Source of the DNA: G963664585 sp963664585
GTDB lineage: Bacteria > Bacillota > Clostridia > Oscillospirales > Ruminococcaceae
Direction of reading: 5' to 3'
Length of the DNA stretch: 64,000 nt
NCBI GenBank assembly: GCA_963664585.2
Contig: CAXXEO010000001.1
Span: 1 to 64,000 of the forward strand
How positions within the stretch are numbered: position 1 is the stretch's first letter; every line of letters begins with the position of its first letter. The notes below the pieces were generated by a model. That model saw only the letters and a program-made list of their open reading frames with translations. It was not told the origin of the DNA and did no database searches. Positions 36,671 to 45,038 of the stretch are shown here, piece after piece. A program made the position numbers and the translations under genes.

Positions 36671-38749
36671 TTACAGGCTGCTGATAAAACTTAGATTAAA
36701 ACGCTCGATCTCATATATGCAGTTGGGCGGTACGATGATATCATCCGTCCGGGTTTTCGTAATAAAGCTGCTGATTGGCTCGACCGAAAGCGACTCAATC
36801 GTTGAGACACATTCCAAAAGCTCAACGGCGCAATAGAGCTCACCATAGCTTAAAGGCGTGCCAAAGCTTTTATTGAGTCCTTGGATAAAGCCCTTCAGCT
36901 TTTCTTTCACCAGTTCCTCGGCGTTGTAGTAGTAAGGCGCAGTGACGATACGCCCACTGATGACGATCTTTACGGTCCGTGGCCATACGACCTCTATTTT
37001 TGTATTAATAAGCCTTGCTTTGTCAAGTGTTCGAATGATGTTTTTCTCATACGCGTTGTGTGGGGCTATTTTCGCACGCCCGGCACCTTGTACGACAATT
37101 GTGATCCGATTGTCCCCGGCACCGTTAAAGCCCATGATGACACGACAGTTTTCCACCGCAATGCCCGGTACTGAATGCACAGCAGCATTATAATCCTCTT
37201 CGGTCACCACTTTGCCCCCCGCCTGCAGGCTGTACATGGCACGGCGCGACATGTCCTCGAGGCTTTCCATATCTGTGCCACCCGAGGCTGCAGTGATCTG
37301 TTGAATGTTTAAATCCGACAGGAATGGGTTTACGCTGAGCACCCTGTTTATCATGCCTTTTTTAATGTCCGAGTTCTTTCCCTTTGTCAGTTTGAGTCCC
37401 ATAAGAAGGATATTCCCATCCCCCTTGGGCGGCAAGTTACCCCGTTCGTTATCCCCAAAGGTGATGACCCCGTTTTCCATATCCAGTACAAAATGTCTTG
37501 CGTATTTGTCAGAGGAGAAAAGATCTTCTCTCTTTTCCCATTCCTGGAACTTAACTTTGCCATCCTTTTGTCTGCCCACCATCAAGCGGAAACTGTCGTA
37601 GCAAATTTCCTTTTGCTCAAACTTGATCGTATGCCCGGAAAAGCCGGTGCCGCTGCCTAAAATCAGCCTATTCACCACATGTTCATCAAAGGATAGAACC
37701 ATGACTTTTTCATGGCTTCCAGAAAGACTAAGAAGTGCATAGCCTTTTTCAGGCTGTCTTTGGCATTCGAATTCTTTGATCTCAACCCAAGTCTCCCCCT
37801 CGGGGATAAAAACCCTGTGTTCCCCCCTGAGCCCCAGATCGCTCATAAGAACAAGTTCTTTGCCGCCCTCCAGTATATCGCAGCGGCACAGTGTATTCTG
37901 CTGCACCAGCTCGATGACGTTACAGCGAAGCCTGGTCATTCGAGGCGGCAGGTCATAGTCATCCTCAAGAAGTCTTGCCCTTAGGGCATAGCCTTCACCG
38001 TTCTCGGCCATCTCCGCCGAGTGTTTCAGCTCCACTGTACCCGAAAAAAGAAATTCATGCGTTTTATCGGATACGACATCTGCCTCATGCCAACCGAGCT
38101 CGCCATTTTCTGTACCATAGACCTCCCATGCAAGTCTGGCCATGGGGACAAAAGCCCCATCACCGATGGGATTACGCTCGGTATCACCGGTGAATATATC
38201 GAAATAAAGTGTGAATATCTTGTCTGCCGGAATGGGACGGTCAAAATTAAGGGTACAACTTGAATTCGGGCGGCTGGCCGGGTTTTTCCCCAAACCGGGG
38301 AAGATATCGAAGATCCGTCTGCCGTCAAACCGCGCTGCTTCCACTGTCTCTTTATTGCCACCGCAAAAGCACACAGAGCGCAGACCAGCCACGAACAGAA
38401 ACTTACACGCAGGATTTTCAAAAACCATGTCCCCCGCCAGCCACTTGGTTTCAGCAGGTATCTCAACATCCTGCCGGATATCGGAAAGCTCAATCAGCGT
38501 ACGGGAGCCAAAGTTAACCTGAGGCACTATATTTAGCAGCCTTAAAAAACGGCGCTGACTTTCTGGAACGATCACAGACATGTATTCGTGTTGCATCGCC
38601 TTAAGCCAACTGAACAAATCCACCAGTGTCATACCCGGGTCCTGGAGTTGGAGATTGTTCCAATCCGTGTCAAAGTGGGCGATATTCTTGACTGCGGATC
38701 GCACGATATCATCAAAGCTCTGGTCGCTCAGCTTTTCGAGTTCCAGCAT
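36671..38749 (-). CDS. Baseplate J-like wedge protein (Afp12-type)
   Basis: About 692 residues from ATG 38749 (AAGGAGAG ~10 bases upstream); an in-frame GTG at 38770 would add seven. N-terminal LSDQSFDDIVRSAVKNIAHFDTDWNNLQLQDPGMTLVDLFSWLKAMQHEYM is typical of Afp12-type wedge proteins. The C-terminal half carries the gpJ pattern: FGDNERGNLPPKGDGNILLMGLKLTKG, AASGGTDMESLEDMSRRA, VTEEDYNAAVHSVPGIAV. Forms the wedge of the baseplate with the product of the next gene upstream. Confidence 0.88.
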   Translation of the reverse strand: MLELEKLSDQSFDDIVRSAVKNIAHFDTDWNNLQLQDPGMTLVDLFSWLKAMQHEYMSVIVPESQRRFLRLLNIVPQVNFGSRTLIELSDIRQDVEIPAETKWLAGDMVFENPACKFLFVAGLRSVCFCGGNKETVEAARFDGRRIFDIFPGLGKNPASRPNSSCTLNFDRPIPADKIFTLYFDIFTGDTERNPIGDGAFVPMARLAWEVYGTENGELGWHEADVVSDKTHEFLFSGTVELKHSAEMAENGEGYALRARLLEDDYDLPPRMTRLRCNVIELVQQNTLCRCDILEGGKELVLMSDLGLRGEHRVFIPEGETWVEIKEFECQRQPEKGYALLSLSGSHEKVMVLSFDEHVVNRLILGSGTGFSGHTIKFEQKEICYDSFRLMVGRQKDGKVKFQEWEKREDLFSSDKYARHFVLDMENGVITFGDNERGNLPPKGDGNILLMGLKLTKGKNSDIKKGMINRVLSVNPFLSDLNIQQITAASGGTDMESLEDMSRRAMYSLQAGGKVVTEEDYNAAVHSVPGIAVENCRVIMGFNGAGDNRITIVVQGAGRAKIAPHNAYEKNIIRTLDKARLINTKIEVVWPRTVKIVISGRIVTAPYYYNAEELVKEKLKGFIQGLNKSFGTPLSYGELYCAVELLECVSTIESLSVEPISSFITKTRTDDIIVPPNCIYEIERFNLSFISSL

Positions 38750-38773
38750 AGCCAACACCCTCTCCTTCACGGC

Positions 38774-41770
38774 TTATTCGACCGTTAAATTGATCTCCGG
38801 TTCGCCAAAAATCGGTACTGTGAAGCCATCCCGCTTCACCTGGGTAAATTCCACGGCCTGTCTGCCATTTTCAGTCACCACATAGGTGAACATATGTAAG
38901 CTCTTGATCCATTTGATATTCTTAATCGTCTTGATGCTGTTATAAATGAGTTCTCGCCCTGGAAGCTGGCCTATATTCCAGCCCTGACCGTTAAAGTTGC
39001 CGGAGATGGGGTTTAAAAACTCCCCCAAGCGGCAGCTAATCGCCTGATATACCTCGTGATAGAGATTGTAGTCCGAAATCACAACCTCTGCACTGACGCA
39101 AATTTCCACATAGCGAACCTCGAAAACATCAATATGTGAGGAACCGGTCAATAGAAGCGATGCCTTTTCTCGAATCTTATCCAGAGCATTTTTAGCGATT
39201 CCCGTAAAATTTTCAAAGCCCTGATTATATTCCCTCGGCAGCACGGCCACCGCCAGCGTTCCCACCGCAGGCTGGCTGTACCGGTCAGTATGCGGTACAC
39301 ATTTTACCTTCCAGATGTTCCTGTTAGACGCTATGACTGCTTTTTGAAAGTCCTCGAGAGTAACCACCCGGTTCATTCCCAGTAGCTCTCCCGTACTGCG
39401 GGCGGACGCTTGGTCAACAGTCTCCATGTCGGCCCCGCCACTTAGACTTTTGCGGTTGGTGACCCATGAAGCACCGGGTGGCGTAGCTGCAAAACCCAGA
39501 ATTGAGTGGGGCGGCATATTCCCATAAACTCCATCACAAACCACATAGCGAACCATAATGCTTTCGTCATCGCGCTCTGTCGGTATCCGTCCGTGCCGTC
39601 CATTACCGAAGCGTATGCCGCTTCCGGCGTAATCTACTGAAAAGGCGCGTTCCTCAGCACCGGCAGTCTCAACATTTTCCACCTCATGCCATTCAATCCA
39701 CAAGGCCGTAATCTTTCCCGTCGCATCACGTTGGATGGTCACGTCCTCTCGCCCACTTTGGAAGATTTCTTCTTCCTTCACGGACAGGGCACCCAGCTCA
39801 TTGACCCAGACACGGGCCTCACAGACATTTTTTACAGAGAATTGACAGCGCTTATTTTCCTCACCCTGCTTAATGTAGAAAAATTCCGGCAGCCGATCTT
39901 CACGCTGCACCACCGGCACAGTATTAAACCATATGCCCCGAATGACAGGGCTTTTTCGCGAGTCCTCCCGGTCATAGCGCCCGTCCGGATTCACGATCCG
40001 TATAAAATAGCCCTCGGCGCCGAAAAAGCGCGCACGGACAAAGTCTTTTTTCCCTACGAGCGTTACGATGGCACTGCGACTTAAATTTGCCGTAGTATCC
40101 ATTACCTCGATGTTCTTCCAACCACACTGCCCCTGTCCTGTCAGCCCATAGTACTCCCATCTCAGGGAAGGGGGATTGGGATGAAGGCCGTCCTCAATGT
40201 CCCAAAGCAGCCTAATAGGCCCGCCGACGAGTGGGCCACTAAGGCACAGATACATGGCGGGGTTTGTACAAAGGCTAGCCGTCACTAACGGTACGCTTCC
40301 CTCGGTGGGAAACTGAAAGCTTTGCCGTTCCACATTGGATTCCACCTGCACCTGAAAACAGACAACAGGGCTTTTGTCATAGTGATAACCTATCTCCAAA
40401 TGGCGTACAAATGGAGCAATATAGTTTCCGGTGGTAAACATCATATTGGAAAGCTTGTCGAGCCTTGCTCTGATAAAATATCCCTCTGCGGCTCCCATGA
40501 CAACTGTTTCCATATCATGCGGGCAGCTAAAAGTCAGGCGCTTTTTGGAAAGTCCACCTTTGGCAGGGGTGAAGAAATCCTCGTTTTCCCCTGTACCAAA
40601 CAAACGAGCCCAGCCAAACCCATTCCAGTATTCCCAGATAACTCGCTCAATCTGGACATCTCTTTCACGGATGGACGCGAAATCTTCTTCGGTCATAATC
40701 AGGCGATAGTCAATTTCTACCGTCTGTACCACGGCTTGGATGGGAGCTTTGTAATACTCCATCTCAAAATCGATGTCGATGACGGAGCCCTTTTTCACAA
40801 ATGCCTCGCGGCAGGAAATATAAAAATTACTGAAAATAATAAGTTGTTCACCAAATGGACTAAAACGTTCCATAGTCAGTTCAGCATCACCAGTAGCGAG
40901 GGTGTCCGCCTTCAGTTCTTTGCCCCGGGCGGTATAACTAATATCAGTTATGAAAAGTCCGCCGGAAGGTATCTTATGCAGGCGGCAACGCAAAAGACAG
41001 GCCGGCCCATCTTCAAGCTGAAGCGGCTCGTTCCCGCTGTCAAAGCAGAGGTGTACGCCACTTTCTGTCTCTACAACCCGCTCAACTGCGCACCACTGCC
41101 CGCCATGCCGGTATTCCCATGTCACAGCCTCACTGTCGCTGAACCATGCCGGCAACATGAGGCTTATTTTGCGCGAACGGCTGTGGATGAGCGAGATGCT
41201 GATATCCGTCCTGTCCCTTGTATAAAATACAGCGTCGTCCCGGAAGTAAAGCGTATGGCTTTGAATCCCGGGATAGCGGTCAAATCCAAAAAGTCGGATT
41301 GGCTCTGTCAGTAACCCTACACGATCATAGGCACAGACAATGCTGTCTTTTTGCGCGCTGGTGAAGAAAACCTTTTCCACTTGCGTATCCAGCGCCTGCA
41401 TGGCCTCGGTTGTCTGGAAGAAAACCCGCCCGTTATCGTTATCCGCAGCGGCGTAGACCGCAGTGCCCTTGTCAATATAGGCCCCGTTGTATCCTGGCAT
41501 CACACCAACAGAGACCATTCCTTCCGCGGGCACAGGGGGTAAAAGCCTCGTCCCCGTCATGTTAAGAAATGAGAGGTAGTGGTTATAAGGGGTACGGTTG
41601 TACCGGCTGATGGTTCCCTCCATCATGGCGGAAAACACATGGGCAAGCACTACACCCGCATCGGGGTTTTTGTCGTCCCAGCTCCACTCCGGCACATAAC
41701 TGGACGCCAGCGCCTTGACTTCCTCCAGAACATCCTGCTTATCTCGACGGTCTATTTTCGGCATTTCCAC
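38774..41770 (-). CDS. Large baseplate J-like wedge protein (Afp11-type)
   Basis: 998 residues, GTG start with GGGGGG upstream. N-terminal PEWSWDDKNPDAGVVLAHVFSAMMEGTISRYNR, then a long beta-rich part. The C-terminal gpJ region contains IRFGNGRHGRIPTERDDESIMVRYVVCDGVYGN, SLSGGADMETVDQASARS and VTLEDFQKAVIASNRNIWKV. Size and motif order match the large wedge subunit of eCIS and T6SS TssF-like assemblies. Separated from gp25 by 207 bases containing a MITE copy. Confidence 0.88.
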   Translation of the reverse strand: MEMPKIDRRDKQDVLEEVKALASSYVPEWSWDDKNPDAGVVLAHVFSAMMEGTISRYNRTPYNHYLSFLNMTGTRLLPPVPAEGMVSVGVMPGYNGAYIDKGTAVYAAADNDNGRVFFQTTEAMQALDTQVEKVFFTSAQKDSIVCAYDRVGLLTEPIRLFGFDRYPGIQSHTLYFRDDAVFYTRDRTDISISLIHSRSRKISLMLPAWFSDSEAVTWEYRHGGQWCAVERVVETESGVHLCFDSGNEPLQLEDGPACLLRCRLHKIPSGGLFITDISYTARGKELKADTLATGDAELTMERFSPFGEQLIIFSNFYISCREAFVKKGSVIDIDFEMEYYKAPIQAVVQTVEIDYRLIMTEEDFASIRERDVQIERVIWEYWNGFGWARLFGTGENEDFFTPAKGGLSKKRLTFSCPHDMETVVMGAAEGYFIRARLDKLSNMMFTTGNYIAPFVRHLEIGYHYDKSPVVCFQVQVESNVERQSFQFPTEGSVPLVTASLCTNPAMYLCLSGPLVGGPIRLLWDIEDGLHPNPPSLRWEYYGLTGQGQCGWKNIEVMDTTANLSRSAIVTLVGKKDFVRARFFGAEGYFIRIVNPDGRYDREDSRKSPVIRGIWFNTVPVVQREDRLPEFFYIKQGEENKRCQFSVKNVCEARVWVNELGALSVKEEEIFQSGREDVTIQRDATGKITALWIEWHEVENVETAGAEERAFSVDYAGSGIRFGNGRHGRIPTERDDESIMVRYVVCDGVYGNMPPHSILGFAATPPGASWVTNRKSLSGGADMETVDQASARSTGELLGMNRVVTLEDFQKAVIASNRNIWKVKCVPHTDRYSQPAVGTLAVAVLPREYNQGFENFTGIAKNALDKIREKASLLLTGSSHIDVFEVRYVEICVSAEVVISDYNLYHEVYQAISCRLGEFLNPISGNFNGQGWNIGQLPGRELIYNSIKTIKNIKWIKSLHMFTYVVTENGRQAVEFTQVKRDGFTVPIFGEPEINLTVE

Positions 41771-41795
41771 ACTGCGTCCCCCCTTTCGATCGAAC

Positions 41796-41901
41796 TATGG
41801 TTGATTAACTTGAAAACAAGCTTGTGATTTCTTCCCCCGCCGAAGGCGGGGGAAGAAAATGACGTTTTAACTATAGCCAGTTTTTAAGTTAATTGGCTAT
41901 T
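41796..41901 (+). mobile_element. MITE-like element, copy 5, inside the eCIS operon
   Basis: 106 bp with TATGGTTGATTAACTTG at the left and AATTGGCTATT at the right, so both terminal TATA bases are partly changed. Loop CCGAAGG. It lies between gp25 and the large baseplate gene, and transcripts must read through its GC-rich hairpin. Confidence 0.82.
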
Positions 41902-41977
41902 ACTATGCGGCCAGCCCGCGGACTTTGGCCATCTGAGTAAAAAGACCGGGCAAAGCCGAAGGATTATAATTAGTGCA

Positions 41978-42385
41978 TCAATGAGCCATTCGGCTAAGAT
42001 CCATTTCCTCGGTGATTGCGTCCACCTGTGTAGGGGAAATGTCAGTGATATACTGAATATCAACCTGAACAGCGGCATTGTTGTCCTGCGATTGCTGGAC
42101 AGCCACCGTGACACCCATCACGTGGCTTTCCCAAAGCCGGATGCTCTGGGCGATGGCGTCGGACATGCTCTTGACCAGCCTGAGGTCCACATTGGCAAAC
42201 ATAAACTGGTTCATTCCTGTCCCAAAATTGGGTCGCATTTTGCGTTCGCCCTTATCCGTCTGCAAAATTAAACGTACAGACTGGCGCACATTCTCATTGT
42301 CCTCGGTCATTTTGATCCTGCCGCTAGCTTCGTCTACTTCGACAGGAAAAGCCCATCCCTTAAGGCCTGCCAAATCAATCACCAC
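41978..42385 (-). CDS. gp25/GPW-family baseplate protein
   Basis: 135 residues. GWAFPVEVDEASGRIKMTEDNENVRQSVRLILQTDKGERKMRPNFGTGMNQFMF contains the conserved EIR/ERxMRPxFG-type core of T4 gp25 and TssE, which nucleates sheath assembly at the baseplate. Starts three bases after the stop of the spike gene upstream. A further frame after its stop, NPSALPGLFTQMAKVRGLAA, ends at 41902 beside the MITE and looks like the tail of a lost or frameshifted product. Confidence 0.9.
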   Translation of the reverse strand: MVIDLAGLKGWAFPVEVDEASGRIKMTEDNENVRQSVRLILQTDKGERKMRPNFGTGMNQFMFANVDLRLVKSMSDAIAQSIRLWESHVMGVTVAVQQSQDNNAAVQVDIQYITDISPTQVDAITEEMDLSRMAH

Positions 42386-42388
42386 CTT

Positions 42389-43135
42389 TTAGTTGATCTT
42401 TACCATGGCCCCTTTGACGTTCGTCATACCGGTTGCCTCTAACGTCAGCTGTCCGCTCGCCTTGATATTGACAGCACTTTGTCCCTCAATACTGACCTGC
42501 TGTCCGGATATCTTAACATTGCCTGAACTGGTAATGTTCACAGCATTACCCTTGCCATCTATTGTAACGGATGCACTTCCTGCTTTGAGTGTAATTTTCG
42601 CATCCGCGATTACGCTTATTTCATTTTTGGAAACATCAATCAGAAGTTTGTTTTTACCGTTCTTGTCAGATACAGTTATATTGTTGTTCTTATCATCCAG
42701 CTTGAGACTTAGCCCTGTGGATGTGATCAGGTCAATGCCTTTGGGGTCATCCCCATCGTTAAATACTACCTTATGTCCGCTTTTTGTCTGGAGGGTGCGT
42801 ACTTCATTTTTTCCGCCCTCCAGGGTGAGGGGCGCGGCACTGTTTTTATTCCAAAGGCAGCCCAGGACATACGGGCTGGTAAAATCCCCGTCACAAAAGC
42901 CCACAAGCACCTCATCTCCCACCTCAGGAAAGGCAAACAGTCCAAAGCCTTTTCCGGCCATAGGGGTCATCACCCGGATGAAATCCGTCTCCTGCATGGA
43001 ATCGCTTCGATTTAAAAGCCTTACCTTCACTCGGTTTTGTTTTTCCGTATCATCAAGGCTGGTGACGATGCCCACGGTTATGCCACAGAATGCCTGCTCT
43101 TTTAAATCATTTGTCAGCATTTCATAGACGCTCAT
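42389..43135 (-). CDS. Spike protein: gpV/gp5-like OB fold with beta-helix
   Basis: 248 residues. The N-terminal OB-fold (TVGIVTSLDDTEKQNRVKVRLLNRSDSMQETDFIRVMTPMAGKGFGLFAFPEVGDEVLVGFCDGD, a VgrG/gp5 pattern with EVGDEVLV) is followed by a repetitive beta-helix (VTIDGKGNAVNITSSGNVKISGQQVSIEGQ..NIKASGQLTLEATGM). It would trimerise to form the spike that carries the PAAR-like tip. Placed between gpD-like and gp25 genes, as in other eCIS. Confidence 0.9.
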   Translation of the reverse strand: MSVYEMLTNDLKEQAFCGITVGIVTSLDDTEKQNRVKVRLLNRSDSMQETDFIRVMTPMAGKGFGLFAFPEVGDEVLVGFCDGDFTSPYVLGCLWNKNSAAPLTLEGGKNEVRTLQTKSGHKVVFNDGDDPKGIDLITSTGLSLKLDDKNNNITVSDKNGKNKLLIDVSKNEISVIADAKITLKAGSASVTIDGKGNAVNITSSGNVKISGQQVSIEGQSAVNIKASGQLTLEATGMTNVKGAMVKIN

Positions 43136-43148
43136 ACCCTAACCGCCC

Positions 43149-44261
43149 TTACATCTTATTCCCGCCGAACCCAATGGTCGTCGTAAAACCATCTTTGTCC
43201 AGATGGTGAACCACATGGGTAATGAAATAGTCCATATTCATGTCCTTGTTTACCTTGGCGACGGTGATAAAGCGACCTGGAATGATCTTAGGAATCCCTG
43301 CAATCTCCATTTCCCCCCGCACAAAATCCATGGACAGCTCATTCAGCAGCGCCTGCGCTCTTTCCTTCGCCTCAGCTGCGGATTTAATGGAATTGTCGAC
43401 CACTATCTTTTCCATCGTATCGTTGATCAGCTTGGTTGACTCGCCGCCCGCCTTGCTTCCACCCCCCACAGCCGTAACCGAGGTTGCTTTGCCTTCAAAG
43501 GGCGTTTGGGGATCTAACTGATCGTTGCTGCGCACGGTAACGGATTTTACTTGCTTATTGAGGGTTACCTCGCGCCGCAGATAGTAAAGGTTACCTCCAG
43601 GCTCAACGGTAAGCACACTGTCAGTAAACTTCTTGTAGCTGACGAAATATACCTTTCCCGCGACCACATAAAATAAATAGTTGAGTTTTTTTGCAATGCT
43701 CACCACAAAATCGTAATCACTCTGGTTGTGCTGCTCGATAGGGGCAGCAATTTCCTGTGTGGCCTCCACAACGGTACCATCATAGACCGAACTGTAATTC
43801 TTTAAAACATCGGATACCGCATCGGAGTACTTTTTAATATCCTTTTTCCGCTCAGAACGAAAGCTGTTCATCATAAACTGCTTGGCATCCATCGCCGTGA
43901 CGGTCATGCTTGTACTCTCGCCCTCCATGTTCAACTCAATGGCAGAAATATAACCCACAAACGCCGACTCAGCCGAGCTTGCCTCACCGTAACCCAAAAA
44001 TGCCTCTAGCTTTCCGCCCAGAACAAAAGAGGAAAGCGCCGCATCCAGCTTCAGTTCTCCCGCTTCGAAGCGGGAATACTGTCCGACAGCTTCAAAGGTG
44101 CAGTCACTTGCCTCAAAGCCGCTGGTCAGTGTCACAGTGACGTTGCGATAAATAAGGGAGGCCCCGTCCACATCGGACCCATTGACTTTGAACCGTGCCA
44201 CCGGTCTGTCAAACCCGTTACACTTTTGTTCATATTCCTTTAAAGTCACAGAACCTTCCAC
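43149..44261 (-). CDS. Hub protein: phage gpD/VgrG N-terminal-like
   Basis: 370 residues, GTG start with AGAAGG upstream. Beta-barrel hub pattern: RFKVNGSDVDGASLIYRNVTVTLTSGFEASDCTF, FLGYGEASSAESAFVGYISAIELNMEGESTSMTVTAMDA, then a helix (MMNSFRSERK) and SDYDFVVSIAKKLNYLFYVVAGKVYFV, and a late PGRFITVAKVNKDMNMDYFITHVVHHL. This is the phage late control gene D family, which together with the gpV-like protein replaces a single VgrG. Confidence 0.88.
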   Translation of the reverse strand: MEGSVTLKEYEQKCNGFDRPVARFKVNGSDVDGASLIYRNVTVTLTSGFEASDCTFEAVGQYSRFEAGELKLDAALSSFVLGGKLEAFLGYGEASSAESAFVGYISAIELNMEGESTSMTVTAMDAKQFMMNSFRSERKKDIKKYSDAVSDVLKNYSSVYDGTVVEATQEIAAPIEQHNQSDYDFVVSIAKKLNYLFYVVAGKVYFVSYKKFTDSVLTVEPGGNLYYLRREVTLNKQVKSVTVRSNDQLDPQTPFEGKATSVTAVGGGSKAGGESTKLINDTMEKIVVDNSIKSAAEAKERAQALLNELSMDFVRGEMEIAGIPKIIPGRFITVAKVNKDMNMDYFITHVVHHLDKDGFTTTIGFGGNKM

Positions 44262-44290
44262 CGCCTTCTTATGCTTATCTCAATCCTGAA

Positions 44291-45007
44291 TCAGCCGGGC
44301 GGCTCCCGAAGGAGCTTTCCTCCCTGCTTAATCAACCCCAAAAGGGACTGAGTGGATGCGCTCACCAGCTTTTCCTCATCGTTGATGGCAGAATGCAAGG
44401 TTAGTGCTACCTCCGCACCCAGAGGAGCACCCTGGCTGGAGAAATAATTAAAGGTTGTTACGTATTTAGAAATAAGCCCGGCATAAATCATGTTTCCCCA
44501 ATAGAATATCACCGGCACCTGCTTGTGCGATGCCTCTAGCAGCGGTGAATAGCAGCATATTTTTGAATTGAGTATACTCAGACTCGTATAGTCCGTCTTA
44601 GTGACCAGATCAGTGAGTGCATTCTCGGCAGCGTCCGTTAGATTTCCACCGCTGACGACAGTGGAAAGAACACTTGTGGCGGCAGAGGCGAGCGCTTTAA
44701 AATCCGAGTTTTCAGTTTTGCTGTTATAGGCCTCAACCACATTGAATATAAGGGTCATATCAACCATCTGTTCGGTGATGCCCTTTGGAGTCACCTTGCC
44801 ATCCACGCTGACGGTTTTAGCCGTGGAGTCGTTGGCAACGCCCTCCTCCTTCTTCATCTGTGTGCTGGCGCTCACCTTGATGGAAGACGGATTCAAAAGC
44901 ACCTCGACCGGGTTATTATATTCCCACGCACCGTCGCTTTTCTGACTTTTACCAACGCGAAAGGCCGCCTTATCAACGGTTCCAAATCTTCCGCCGAGTA
45001 AACTCAT
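44291..45007 (-). CDS. CIS tube-family/Afp7-like hub-connecting protein
   Basis: 238 residues, GGGGGG before the ATG. It opens with KAAFRVGKSQKSDGAWEYNNPVEVLLNPSSIKVSAS, typical of the CIS tube-like domain (Afp7/Pvc7), where the phrase on FNPxS is conserved. Members of this family often end in a LysM domain; none is seen here. VPVIFYWGNMIYAGLISKYVTTFNYFSSQGAPLGAEVALTLH is the second conserved block. It would connect tube to hub. Confidence 0.75.
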   Translation of the reverse strand: MSLLGGRFGTVDKAAFRVGKSQKSDGAWEYNNPVEVLLNPSSIKVSASTQMKKEEGVANDSTAKTVSVDGKVTPKGITEQMVDMTLIFNVVEAYNSKTENSDFKALASAATSVLSTVVSGGNLTDAAENALTDLVTKTDYTSLSILNSKICCYSPLLEASHKQVPVIFYWGNMIYAGLISKYVTTFNYFSSQGAPLGAEVALTLHSAINDEEKLVSASTQSLLGLIKQGGKLLREPPG

Positions 45008-45038
45008 GTCCAGTCCCCCCTTGCAGCTCCAATATCAA

